From assembly GCF_002934605.1 (NCBI RefSeq), contig NZ_PTJC01000005.1, positions 1,488,001 through 1,552,000 of the forward strand: DNA of 64,000 nucleotides, read 5' to 3'. Shown here piece after piece: positions 35,422-43,944 of the stretch (the first letter of the stretch is position 1; the number at the start of each line of letters is the position of its first letter). A program made the translations under genes and the position numbers. The stretch comes from Neolewinella xylanilytica (GTDB taxonomy: Bacteria; Bacteroidota; Bacteroidia; Chitinophagales; Saprospiraceae). The notes under the pieces are model-generated. The model was not told the origin of the DNA. It worked only from the letters and a program-made list of their open reading frames with translations, and ran no database searches.

Positions 35422-36321
35422 ATGGACATCGTATTGATTGGCGGGGGAAGCGGATTCATCGGTATGCACCTATCGCGCCGGCTACGGCGCGATGGCTACG
35501 AGGTCCGCCACCTCAGCAGAACGGTGAACCCGAAGGCGACCTTCGCTACCTACCACTGGGACGTCGAAGCCCAAACCATCGACGATCGGGCACTGGATGG
35601 CGTGGACTACGTCATCAACCTCGCCGGTGCCGGTATCGCCGATGCGCGTTGGACGGAAGAACGGAAAGCCCTGATCATCAAAAGTCGGGTCGAAAGCACG
35701 CGGCTGCTGGCCCGCCGTTTTGCCGAGGGCAACCGGCGCCCCAAGTTGTATCTGTCTGCCAGCGCCGTCGGCTACTACGGCGACCGGGGCGCGGAGTGGC
35801 TGACCGAAACGGCGGAACCCGGTTCGGGCTTTCTCAGCAAATCCTGCGTGTTGTGGGAAGAGGCCGTGGCGGAGATCGACCGACTCGGCATTCCCACCTT
35901 CGTCAACCGCACTGGTATCGTGCTACACCCGGAAGAAGGGGCGCTGGAAAAAATGCTGTTGCCGCTCAAGGTATGGACCTCAACCTACTTCGGGAACGGA
36001 GAACAGTACTACAGCTGGATCCACGTCGAGGACCTGGTAGGCATCTACGCCTACGCCCTCGAGCACCAACTTACCGGCGTGTATAACGGATGCGCACCTA
36101 ACCCCGTCCGAAGCAAGCAACTCGCGCAGTCGCTGGGCCCCGCCCTCGGCAAAAAGGCGGTAGTCTTGCCCGCACCCGAGCCGGCCTTGCGGGCGGCCAT
36201 GGGAGAAATGAGCCATACGGTGCTGGATAGCGCCCGTTGCTCGGCGGAGAAGATCGAGCAAGCGGGCTACCGATTCGCTTACCCCGAGTTGAGTCAGGCC
36301 CTCGAACAGTTGCTGGGGTGA
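35422..36321 (+). CDS. TIGR01777-type NAD-dependent epimerase/oxidoreductase (SDR39U1/YfcH-like)
   Basis: 299 residues. An extended SDR with the nucleotide-binding 'IGGGSGFIGMHLSRRL' at the N-terminus, 'VINLAGAGIADARWTEERK', 'LSASAVGYYGDRG' carrying the family's YYG in place of the classical YxxxK, 'YYSWIHVEDLVGIYAYAL', and the C-terminal DUF1731 region. The substrate of this family is unknown. Its stop overlaps the start of the next gene (GTGA). Confidence 0.9.
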   Translation: MDIVLIGGGSGFIGMHLSRRLRRDGYEVRHLSRTVNPKATFATYHWDVEAQTIDDRALDGVDYVINLAGAGIADARWTEERKALIIKSRVESTRLLARRFAEGNRRPKLYLSASAVGYYGDRGAEWLTETAEPGSGFLSKSCVLWEEAVAEIDRLGIPTFVNRTGIVLHPEEGALEKMLLPLKVWTSTYFGNGEQYYSWIHVEDLVGIYAYALEHQLTGVYNGCAPNPVRSKQLAQSLGPALGKKAVVLPAPEPALRAAMGEMSHTVLDSARCSAEKIEQAGYRFAYPELSQALEQLLG

Positions 36322-37088
36322 TCCTTACGTACGATGGGACCTTTGCCGGACTACTCTCCGCCATCTTCGAAAGCTACCGGCTAAAGGCGGATGTCGTGGA
36401 TATCATCCCCGAAGACCGGTACCAAGAGCAGCTTTTCTCTTCGGCCTCCTACGTGCCGACCAATACGGCGCATGCATCGCGCGTGTTGAAAGGACTCCAA
36501 AAACATAGTGGCAACCAGAAGATCGGCGACTTCCTCCGGCGAACGTACCTGACCGAGCAGCCCGAGGTGGAACGGCTGATTTTATATTTCGTCCACCGAC
36601 AGATGGAGGTACGCGCCCTTGACATTAGCAAGGATGCGGGCGACGACCGGGTACGGCAACTCCTGCGTTTGTCGCAGCAGATGGGGCGGGAAATCCACCG
36701 GATGCACGCCTTCGTGCGATTTCAGCAGACGCCGGACGGGATGTACGTCGGCCTCATCAACCCCGATTTCAATTGCCTGCCCCTCATCGGCGATCACTTC
36801 GCCGCCCGCTACCCGGCCATGGAGTGGCTCATTTACGATACCCGGCGGCATTATGGCCTGCACTGGAATCAGGAGGACAAAAAAGCGGCCTTTATCACGT
36901 TGGATTCCGGCCAGGACGGGCGGTTGCGCCGGCTGTCCGAGGAAATGCTCGACACCCGCGAGACGGACTACCAGGAGCTTTGGCAGACGTACTTCCGTGC
37001 GGTGGACATCCCGGAGCGGAAAAACCTGAAGCTGCACCTGCAGCATGTACCCAAACGCTACTGGAAGTACCTGACGGAAAAAATCTAG
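36318..37088 (+). CDS. TIGR03915 family putative DNA metabolism protein (DUF4130)
   Basis: 256 residues starting at GTG 36318, which overlaps the epimerase TGA. Family stretches: 'ILTYDGTFAGLLSAIFESY' at the N-terminus, 'RMHAFVRFQQTPDGMYVG' and 'LPLIGDHFAARYPAMEWLIYDTRRHYGLHWN' in the middle, 'QHVPKRYWKYLTE' at the end. In most genomes this protein is encoded beside a radical-SAM/HhH partner (TIGR03916) and is suspected to act in DNA repair, with a uracil-DNA-glycosylase-like context in fused forms. The partner is not here. Confidence 0.88.
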   Translation: MILTYDGTFAGLLSAIFESYRLKADVVDIIPEDRYQEQLFSSASYVPTNTAHASRVLKGLQKHSGNQKIGDFLRRTYLTEQPEVERLILYFVHRQMEVRALDISKDAGDDRVRQLLRLSQQMGREIHRMHAFVRFQQTPDGMYVGLINPDFNCLPLIGDHFAARYPAMEWLIYDTRRHYGLHWNQEDKKAAFITLDSGQDGRLRRLSEEMLDTRETDYQELWQTYFRAVDIPERKNLKLHLQHVPKRYWKYLTEKI

Positions 37089-37582
37089 GGTGCCGAAGGG
37101 GTAAGGTCCCTGATCATATAGCGGTCACAAGCCGAGTGGCCGGTGTGGCCGAGGGGTGCATCCAGGGGGGTGAAACCGTACTTGGCGTATAGTTTTGCGG
37201 CCGTCGTCATGCCGGCCACCGTCTCCAGGTACATCTTGGAGAAACCGTCCCGGCCGGCTTCGGCCAGGCAATGCTCCAGGAGCTGCTTACCACCCCCGTG
37301 ACCCCGTACGTCGGGTAGTAAATACATCTTTCGCAACTCACAGACCTCCGGTCCGGAAGCATGGAGTGGCGCATATCCACCCGCGCCGACGATCTGTTGG
37401 TGGCTATCGACTAGCACGAAAAATGCCGAACGGGCTTCGGTGTAGGCCGAGAACATATCCGCTAGTTCGGGATCGTTGATGGAGTACCCGTCTCCGGTAC
37501 AGTGGAATTCCGTCATCACCGTTTTGATGAGTCGGGCAACGGCGGCATTATCCTCCGGTTGGATCGGGCGCAAGTGGAGCAT
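37085..37582 (-). CDS. GNAT family N-acetyltransferase
   Basis: 165 residues. GNAT fold with beta-strand 4/alpha-3 acetyl-CoA site 'CELRKMYLLPDVRGHGGGKQLLEH' (R/Q-x-x-G-x-G/A as RGHGGG) and 'KMYLETVAGMTTAAKLYAKYGF'. The substrate is unknown. The start codon overlaps the hpt stop (ATGA), so they are probably translated together; 3' overlap of 4 nt with the convergent TIGR03915 gene. Confidence 0.88.
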   Translation of the reverse strand: MLHLRPIQPEDNAAVARLIKTVMTEFHCTGDGYSINDPELADMFSAYTEARSAFFVLVDSHQQIVGAGGYAPLHASGPEVCELRKMYLLPDVRGHGGGKQLLEHCLAEAGRDGFSKMYLETVAGMTTAAKLYAKYGFTPLDAPLGHTGHSACDRYMIRDLTPSAP

Positions 37583-38142
37583 CAGTAACGTTCGTCGAGT
37601 TGGTAAATGGCGGGTAGCTGTCGACCGAATCCGTCGTAATCGAGGCCATAACCTACTACGAATTTAGTGGGAATGGAAAAGCCGATCAAGTCGACCGGTA
37701 CGTCCACCCGCTGGGCCTCGGGTTTGTGCAGTAGGGTGACCAGGAGAATGCTGCGAGCGCCCATCTCCCGGAGGACCGGCAGGAAAGCCTGCATGGTGAG
37801 TCCGCTATCGACAATATCCTCGATGAGTACCACGTCCCGGTCGCGGATCAGCTCCGGTTCCGGGGCGAGCAACAATTGCACCTGCCCGGCCGACTCGGTG
37901 CCGCTGTAGCTGCTGGTGCGCACGAACGACACCTCCCCGGCTAAACCGCTGGCACGCACCAGGTCGGCGGCAAACACGTAGGCCCCCTTCAGCATCACGA
38001 CAAAGGTCACGTTGCCCTGCGGATAGCGGGCGGCCACCTCCCGGCCCAGCTCCGTCACCCGCTGGCGGATCGCTGCTTCGGACAAGAAAGGGCGGAACGG
38101 AAGGCCGTGAATGAGGATGGTGTCAGCGCCGGACAAGGACAT
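37582..38142 (-). CDS. hpt: Hypoxanthine phosphoribosyltransferase
   Basis: 186 residues. Purine salvage: hypoxanthine/guanine plus PRPP to IMP/GMP. Seen: 'VTFVVMLKGAYVFAADLVRA' (PPi loop), the flexible-loop 'FVRTSSYSGTESAG', the PRPP-binding 'VVLIEDIVDSGLTM' and the purine-pocket 'DLIGFSIPTKFVVGYGLDYDG'. Complete and of normal length. Upstream lies the AT-rich gene-free island. Confidence 0.93.
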   Translation of the reverse strand: MSLSGADTILIHGLPFRPFLSEAAIRQRVTELGREVAARYPQGNVTFVVMLKGAYVFAADLVRASGLAGEVSFVRTSSYSGTESAGQVQLLLAPEPELIRDRDVVLIEDIVDSGLTMQAFLPVLREMGARSILLVTLLHKPEAQRVDVPVDLIGFSIPTKFVVGYGLDYDGFGRQLPAIYQLDERY

Positions 38143-38577
38143 ATTAGCTTCGGTTTTACGATGCGAAAGGTGGCGATATTTTAGGACCCGCCCTGGCGGG
38201 CGGACCGTGTTAATAAATCACCGCAGGCAAAATCAGAATGTAGCACGGAATAGGAAGGGGTTGAGAAATTATAATTTTACAATTGTCATATTGACAGATA
38301 ATTCTCCGGAATGACGATGGTTATCTTTTGTGAAAAGACTGTTGCACCAACAATTTAATCGGCTGAATTTGGCAAAACCAAATTATAATATTACGATACC
38401 GAAGATTGCCGAAATAACGGAATTGCATCCTTTTTGCCGTTTGGCTATGAAATTCCCGATGATTCCCCCTTATATTTGAATGAGCACGCGGTTAAGCTCG
38501 CTTTACCACCGCGAAAATTAATTTGGTTTTATTTGGTTAGGGCTGAGGTGGTGCTGTGGTGGCACTGCCTCTTTTTT
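38143..38577. other. AT-rich gene-free island
   Basis: This 435-nt gap between two minus-strand genes has no gene I can support. Lines 38281-38340 and 38341-38400 each count 20 G/C in 60 (33%), against roughly 60% in the neighbourhood. It holds TGTCATATTGACA (a 5-bp inverted repeat around TAT, near 38285-38297) and a separated 12-bp inverted repeat (38374-38385 with 38519-38530). It may contain the hpt promoter, or be a relic of an acquired element. Confidence 0.5.
38374..38530. repeat. 12-bp inverted repeats bounding 157 nt of AT-rich DNA
   Basis: AAAACCAAATTA at 38374-38385 and its exact complement TAATTTGGTTTT at 38519-38530. They could be the ends of a miniature element, but no target-site duplication is visible, and chance pairing is easier in AT-rich sequence. 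Confidence 0.3.
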
Positions 38578-39108
38578 TTACCAGGAAACCGCGATATCGG
38601 CGTCCAGGTCTTTCCCGAAGCGGTTCGTTTGCTCGGTCCGCATTCGGTAACCCCGGGCGGGCTCGTAGATCAGTCGGTGCTGCCCTTTGGACAACACCGT
38701 TCCCGTCCGCCGGATAATTTCAATATGAACGGGAACATTGTCCTGGCTCACCACCCGCAGCCGGCGGGTCTGCATGCTGCTATCGAGGGCGGTATAGGTG
38801 CGGATCAGGGAGTCGCCCCGCGCTTCCCGCTCGCTGTGGTACTTATCCAGCCAGGCGGGTTTGTTGATGTCCGCCTCCCGAAAGACGCGGAGGTCGGTGG
38901 CGAAGTTCAGGTCGGTCATTCGCTTGGTTTCCGTGGTTCCGTTGAGGGTGATCGTCTTGGTCACCTCCCCACCGGCCGCCTGGAGGCTGTCCACCTGTCG
39001 GTTGATGTAAGCGGTCAGGTCGAAGTAGGGGTCGCGCGCTAGGTCCTCCTCGACTTCATCGGCAAAGCAGGCAGTAAGCAAAAGTAGGAAGGGCAAATAG
39101 CGAAGCAT
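38578..39108 (-). CDS. Lipoprotein of unknown function
   Basis: 176 residues from ATG 39108, giving a lipoprotein signal (MLRYLPFLLLLTACF; lipobox LLTAC). The mature part is polar, mixed alpha/beta, with 'RDPYFDLTAYINRQVDSLQAAGGEVTKTI' and 'VVSQDNVPVHIEIIRRTGTVLSKGQHRLIYEP'. No family recognised. It follows the PQQ-dehydrogenase gene on the same strand with 53 nt between and may be co-transcribed with it. Confidence 0.72.
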   Translation of the reverse strand: MLRYLPFLLLLTACFADEVEEDLARDPYFDLTAYINRQVDSLQAAGGEVTKTITLNGTTETKRMTDLNFATDLRVFREADINKPAWLDKYHSEREARGDSLIRTYTALDSSMQTRRLRVVSQDNVPVHIEIIRRTGTVLSKGQHRLIYEPARGYRMRTEQTNRFGKDLDADIAVSW

Positions 39109-39161
39109 GGGGAGGGAGCCTTTCCCTAAATAACGCACCAATACCGGAATAGTCGACCGCC

Positions 39162-41324
39162 TCAGTCGGGAAGGGCGAAGGCCACGTAGCGGTCACCGGA
39201 ATCGGTGCCCAGTTTGCCACCCCCGCAGGCGATGACCACGAACTGCTTTTCGCCCGCTTGGTACACCGCCGGAGTAGCGTAGCCCGCGGCCGGTAAAGGA
39301 GCCTCCCAGAGCAGCGCGCCGTCACGGGTGCGAAAGGCCCGTATCTTTTCGTCCAGCGTCGCCGCGATGAAGACCACCCCGCCGGCCGTAGCTGCCGGTC
39401 CGCCGTAGTTTTCGCTACCCGTATTGCGGATTCCCCGGTCTACGAGGTCGGGGTATTCTCCCAGCGGTACCTGCCAGGCGATCGTGCCCCGGTCCAGGTC
39501 CAGCGCAGTCAGCGTACCCCAGGGCGGGGCCGTGATCGGGTGGCCATCGCTGGTTTTTAGCCGGGTGTATCCGTCCATAATGTAGGGGTAGGGCCAAACA
39601 CCTTCCCCGCTGGCTTCTTTTTTGTCGCTATCCGTCGGTGCCGGGCGGGCGCCGGTAGCTTTCGCCTCATCGAGCTGCAATAGCCAATCGGTTACGGCCC
39701 TTACCTGATCGTCGTTCAGCCAGCTGACCGCCGGCATCGCGCCCCGGCCATTACGGATCACGTGGCTTACCGCGGGTCCGTCGAGTCGTTGAGATAACCC
39801 GCGCAGGGAAGGACTTTCAAAAACGCCGCCCCCCGCCCGGTCCGCCCCGTGGCATGCCTGACAAGCGATCGCGTAGATCTCCTGTCCGGCATCCGCTCCG
39901 GCCAATCCCGCTACCGGGTTCATCTTCAGCATCCAGGGCATTTCGTTGGCGTTGACGATAAACAGGCGCTCGGTGGGGGAGTAGGCGCCGCCACCCCATT
40001 CCGCCCCGCCATCGAAACCGGGAAAAAGGATGGTGCCGGCCTCGCTCGGTGGGAGAAACGGACCGCCGAACCGACTTTTAGCCAGCAATGCCCGCGCCTC
40101 CGTGTTCCTGGCCGTATCGTAGGGGTAGAGGTCTTCCGCGGAAAGGTGTTGCCGGGTGAAGGGCGGCGGCGCGGTCGGCATCGGTTGGGTCGGACTGGTG
40201 TATTCGCCCTGCAGCTCCGAAGCCGGGAAGGGCCGCTCCTCCACCGGAAACAGCGGCTCGCCGGTTTCCCGGTCCAGCAGGAATAGGTATCCCCCCTTGG
40301 TGGCCTGGGCTACGGCGTCGACTTCCGCGCCATCGTGCTCCACGGTGATCAGGACGGGCGGGGCGGGCAGGTCGCGGTCCCAGATGTCGTGGTGAACGGT
40401 CTGAAAGTGCCAGCGGTAGGCGCCGGTGCGGGCATCCAGGGCCAGCACGCAGTTTGCGTAGAGGTTGTCGCCCGGTCGGTTCCCCCCGTAGAAATCGTAG
40501 GACGCGGAGCCGGTGGGTACGAACACGATTCCCCGCTCGGTATCCAGGCTCAGTCCCGCCCAGGAGTTGGCCCCGCCGGTCAGGGGCGATAGGGGTTCGG
40601 GCCACGTATCGGCTCCCGCCTCGCCGGGGTCGGGCAGCGTACGGAACGTCCAACGCAGGGCGCCGGAGCGCAGGTCAAACGCGCGGATGTAACCCGGAGC
40701 CGCCCCCAGATCTTCACTCACCCGCCCCCCGATGATGAGCAGATCTTCGAAGATGATGCCCGGGCTGGTGGCGATGACGAATTGCTCCCGCGCCCCGGCG
40801 CCCAGGCCCGTATGCAGGTCCACCCGGCCACCTTCTCCGAAGGTGGTTACCGGCGTTCCGTCCTGGGCGTCGATGGCATAGAGAAAGGAGCCGGCGGGGT
40901 AATAGATCTGGCGGTCGTCTCCGTCGGTCCAGTAGCTCAGCCCCCGGTTCGTACCCATCCCGAAGAGATCGTCGTGAAAGACGGCCGGGTCGAAGGTCCA
41001 TAATTCAGCCCCCGTAGCCGCATCCACGGCGAAAGCCTTCAGTTTCGGGTTGGTACCGTACAGTATCCCGTCGATCACCAGCGGATTGCACTGGATTTGG
41101 CTGCGGTTCAGGGAGTCCGCATCCCCGGAGGCGTACGTCCAGGCTACCGCCAGCCGGTCCACGTTGGTTGTGTCGATCTGCGCCAACCCGCTGAACTGGG
41201 TCGTGCCCGGGTCGCCGAGGTAGTGGCCCCAGTCGGCAACCGGCAATTCTCCGGTTTCCGGCGACGTACAGCCCGCCATCACCAGGGTGGCGACGGCGAA
41301 TAACAGTTTCGGTACGCTTTTCAT
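39162..41324 (-). CDS. PQQ-dependent dehydrogenase lipoprotein with inserted cytochrome c domain
   Basis: 720 residues with a lipobox 'LVMAGC' (Cys ~19). An eight-bladed quinoprotein propeller: 'WGHYLGDPGTTQFSGLAQID', 'YWTDGDDRQIYYPAGSFLYAID', 'WAGLSLDTERGIVFVPTGSASYDFYGG', 'HFQTVHHDIWDRDLPAPPVL', and a last part with 'WGTLTALDLDRGTIAWQVPLG'. A c-type haem site CQACH at ~486 with a downstream 'GRGAMPAVSWLNDDQ' Met ligand region is inserted between the penultimate and last blades. It should oxidise an alcohol or sugar in the periplasm and pass electrons via its own haem to the respiratory chain. PQQ biosynthesis genes are not in the window. Confidence 0.88.
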   Translation of the reverse strand: MKSVPKLLFAVATLVMAGCTSPETGELPVADWGHYLGDPGTTQFSGLAQIDTTNVDRLAVAWTYASGDADSLNRSQIQCNPLVIDGILYGTNPKLKAFAVDAATGAELWTFDPAVFHDDLFGMGTNRGLSYWTDGDDRQIYYPAGSFLYAIDAQDGTPVTTFGEGGRVDLHTGLGAGAREQFVIATSPGIIFEDLLIIGGRVSEDLGAAPGYIRAFDLRSGALRWTFRTLPDPGEAGADTWPEPLSPLTGGANSWAGLSLDTERGIVFVPTGSASYDFYGGNRPGDNLYANCVLALDARTGAYRWHFQTVHHDIWDRDLPAPPVLITVEHDGAEVDAVAQATKGGYLFLLDRETGEPLFPVEERPFPASELQGEYTSPTQPMPTAPPPFTRQHLSAEDLYPYDTARNTEARALLAKSRFGGPFLPPSEAGTILFPGFDGGAEWGGGAYSPTERLFIVNANEMPWMLKMNPVAGLAGADAGQEIYAIACQACHGADRAGGGVFESPSLRGLSQRLDGPAVSHVIRNGRGAMPAVSWLNDDQVRAVTDWLLQLDEAKATGARPAPTDSDKKEASGEGVWPYPYIMDGYTRLKTSDGHPITAPPWGTLTALDLDRGTIAWQVPLGEYPDLVDRGIRNTGSENYGGPAATAGGVVFIAATLDEKIRAFRTRDGALLWEAPLPAAGYATPAVYQAGEKQFVVIACGGGKLGTDSGDRYVAFALPD

Positions 41325-41423
41325 GGAACCAAGATGGGGAATATTCCGCTACCCCCACCGCACCCGCGCCCCGGCGCCCCAACCTTAACTCCGTCGATCT
41401 GTTTGAATGCCCAAATAAGTACT

Positions 41424-42599
41424 ATGAAAGCCGCCCCAGATGCCAACTTCGCGACTCAGTGTATTCACGGAGGATTAGAGCCCGACCCCCAGACCGGATC
41501 GGTGATGACCCCCATTTACCAGACCTCCACCTACGCCCAGTCCGCCCCCGGCGAGCACAAGGGCTACGAGTACGCCCGCACGGGAAACCCCACCCGCACC
41601 GCCCTCCAGAATAACCTGGCGGCGCTGGAAAAGGGCAAATTCGGCATCTGTTTCAGTAGCGGTTTGTCCGCCATGGACGCCATACTCCGCACCCTGCGTC
41701 CGGGCGACGAAGTACTCGCCAGCGACGATCTCTACGGCGGTAGCTACCGGCTCCTCACCGCGGTGCTCGGCAACTTCGGCCTGAAGAGCCGCTTCGTGGA
41801 CATGCGCGACACCGATCAACTCGCCGGGCACATCACCGAGGCCACCAAGCTGCTGTGGATCGAGACGCCCACCAACCCCATGCTGAACATCGTGGATATC
41901 CAAGCGCTGACCGATTTGGCCCGCGACCGGGGCATCCTGACCTGCGTCGACAACACCTTTGCCAGCCCCTACCTCCAGCAGCCGCTCGAACTGGGAGCCG
42001 ATATGGTGCTGCACAGTGCCACGAAGTACCTCGGCGGCCACAGCGACGTGGTGATGGGTGCCGTTATTACCCGTAACGAGGAACTGGCCAAAAAGCTCTA
42101 CTACCTGCAGAATGCCGTCGGCGCCGTGCCGGGTCCTCAGGATTGCTTCCTCGTTCTCCGGGGCATCAAGACCCTCCACCTGCGGGTGCAGCGGGCCTGC
42201 GAAAATGCCAGGCACATCGTCGAGGTGCTACGGCAAAACGACCTAGTCGCTAACGTGTACTACCCCGGACTGGCCAGTCACCCCCGCCATGAGATCGCCG
42301 CCAAGCAGATGCGTGATTTCGGTGGTATGGTGAGCTTCGACCTCAAGGAAGATACCCAGGAAGCCGCTACCCAGGTGATGCAGAATACCCACTACTTCAC
42401 CCTCGCCGAGAGCCTCGGTGGCGTTGAAAGCCTCATCGGCCACCCCGCCTCGATGACCCACGCCAGCATCCCCCGGGAACAACGACTTAGCGTCGGCCTC
42501 ACCGATAGCCTGATCCGCCTCAGCGTCGGGGTAGAAGATGGCGAAGATCTGGTGAAGGACCTGGAAGGGGCCCTCACCAAAGCCATGGCGCTGGCGTAG
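41424..42599 (+). CDS. Cystathionine gamma-synthase/lyase-type PLP enzyme
   Basis: 391 residues from ATG 41424. A Cys/Met-metabolism PLP-dependent enzyme: 'FATQCIHGGLEPDPQTGSVMTPIYQTSTYAQ', 'YARTGNPTRTALQNNLAALE', 'SSGLSAMDAIL', 'IETPTNPMLNIVDI', 'CVDNTFASPYLQQPLELGADMVLHSATKYLGGHSD' (quoted in part; Lys of SATKYLGGHSD binds PLP), and 'ESLGGVESLIGHPASMTH'. Sequence does not separate synthase from lyase. The gene is monocistronic, with the convergent aminotransferase 9 nt downstream. Together with metH at 54 kb it serves sulfur amino-acid metabolism. Confidence 0.9.
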   Translation: MKAAPDANFATQCIHGGLEPDPQTGSVMTPIYQTSTYAQSAPGEHKGYEYARTGNPTRTALQNNLAALEKGKFGICFSSGLSAMDAILRTLRPGDEVLASDDLYGGSYRLLTAVLGNFGLKSRFVDMRDTDQLAGHITEATKLLWIETPTNPMLNIVDIQALTDLARDRGILTCVDNTFASPYLQQPLELGADMVLHSATKYLGGHSDVVMGAVITRNEELAKKLYYLQNAVGAVPGPQDCFLVLRGIKTLHLRVQRACENARHIVEVLRQNDLVANVYYPGLASHPRHEIAAKQMRDFGGMVSFDLKEDTQEAATQVMQNTHYFTLAESLGGVESLIGHPASMTHASIPREQRLSVGLTDSLIRLSVGVEDGEDLVKDLEGALTKAMALA

Positions 42600-42608
42600 A
42601 CCGCCGGG

Positions 42609-43883
42609 TTACGTACGGTCCGAGAAGAAAGCTTGCAGGCGATCCATCGCTTCCCGCAGAGCCTCCGGGGAGACGCCGCTGTACACGATGCGGAACCAGC
42701 CGGCGTCCGGTTGGCCGAGTCCGCCCGGCGCCGTGAGGAGGACGCCCGTTTCCTCGAAGAGTTGCTGCCAGAGGCTCTGTGCGGCGTCCATGTTGGGCTC
42801 GGACAGAAAGCCGGAGAAGTCGGCCCACACGAACAAACTCCCCCGGGCGGGAGTGTAGGCTACGTCGATGGCGTCGAGGGATTCCGTGACGGTGCGGTAG
42901 GCATCGGTCAGTAGCCGTTTGTTGCGCCTTTGAAAATCGGCGATCCATTCGCCATCATTCAACAGTTCGGCCAGCAGCCACTGGGTGATGTTACTTACCT
43001 GGTGGGGGGCGTTGAAATTCTTATACGCCCGGCGCATTTCCTCGTTTCGAGTGTACAGCAGCCCGACGCGGAAGCCGGAAATGCCGAAGTCCTTGGAGAA
43101 AGAATACCACCAGTGGAGGTAGGGGCTGTTCATTTCTTCCAGCAGCGGCAGGAAGGAAGTGTAGGCGGATTCGTTGGGAATTCCGTCCACCCCACGTTCG
43201 AACTGACTGAGGGCATAGATTTCGTTCACGACAAGGTGGATTTCCTTTTCCGTACACCATTTGGCCATGGATCGCAGCTGATCGTCGGAGTAGATCGCAC
43301 CGGTTGGATTATCGGGCTGGGTGAGGATCAACAGCCGGAATTTATCGCCCAGGTGATCCAGCGCCGCTTCCAGTTCCTTGATGGAAAGGGGGTGAAAGGC
43401 GGGTCCAAAATCTTGCTCGTAGTGGCGGATATCGTAGCGCCGCAGTCTGGCCTTGTTGTGCAGGTCGGGGGCGTAAGCCTGGTAGGCCGGAGCCGGAAAG
43501 ACGGCGTAATCTTCCGGTCCACCCAGCACCATGGCACTTACTTCCACGACGGCCGTTGCTCCCGCGCTCACGCAAAAATGATCGGCCGAGAGTTGCTGCC
43601 CGGCGATGTGGCGACCTACGAAGGCAGCTACGGCCTCGCGGAAGTCGGGCGCGCCGGCCAGCTCCGTATAGGCCGCTACCCAGTCCGGCCAGTCTCTCTC
43701 GGCCGCGATGGACTGGAGCTTGTCCCGTAGCGTAGGCCACTGCAACAGGTTTTCGGCGATGCAGAGGGGAATGGCACCGTCGGTGTTATCGGGCGCGTAG
43801 GGGTTGGCCTGGGCTTTTTCAAAGAGTTCGAAATCGGGCCGGAGGGGTTCCTGTGCCTTTTGGGCGCCTCGTTTGGATAGCAT
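42609..43883 (-). CDS. Class I/II aminotransferase, ACC-synthase-like
   Basis: 424 residues. Fold-type I PLP enzyme with 'IAENLLQWPTLRDKL' and 'ADHFCVSAGATAVVEVSAMVL' at the start, the substrate region 'ILTQPDNPTGAIYSDDQL', 'HLVVNEIYALSQF', and the PLP-Lys block 'WYSFSKDFGISGFRVGLLY', which closely follows the SxSKDxGxxGxRVG signature of 1-aminocyclopropane-1-carboxylate synthases. 'GSLFVWADFSGFL' and 'WFRIVYSG' (phosphate-binding Arg) complete the site. Actual activity could be ordinary transamination; ethylene-precursor synthesis is only a resemblance. Confidence 0.85.
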   Translation of the reverse strand: MLSKRGAQKAQEPLRPDFELFEKAQANPYAPDNTDGAIPLCIAENLLQWPTLRDKLQSIAAERDWPDWVAAYTELAGAPDFREAVAAFVGRHIAGQQLSADHFCVSAGATAVVEVSAMVLGGPEDYAVFPAPAYQAYAPDLHNKARLRRYDIRHYEQDFGPAFHPLSIKELEAALDHLGDKFRLLILTQPDNPTGAIYSDDQLRSMAKWCTEKEIHLVVNEIYALSQFERGVDGIPNESAYTSFLPLLEEMNSPYLHWWYSFSKDFGISGFRVGLLYTRNEEMRRAYKNFNAPHQVSNITQWLLAELLNDGEWIADFQRRNKRLLTDAYRTVTESLDAIDVAYTPARGSLFVWADFSGFLSEPNMDAAQSLWQQLFEETGVLLTAPGGLGQPDAGWFRIVYSGVSPEALREAMDRLQAFFSDRT

Positions 43884-43944
43884 ACGCGGGTTTTTGTGGT
43901 CTGACGTATCGTTCTACCAGTGGGCGGCCCAAAAGTTCGGCGGT

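Noticed and set aside
38374-38530. Insertion sequence remnant
   Set aside because: Only 12-bp inverted repeats are present, with no transposase trace and no target duplication; kept as a low-confidence repeat only.
38434-39042. 202-codon plus-strand frame spanning the AT-rich island and the lipoprotein gene
   Set aside because: Most of it is antisense to a lipoprotein with a clear lipobox; no start context or domain.
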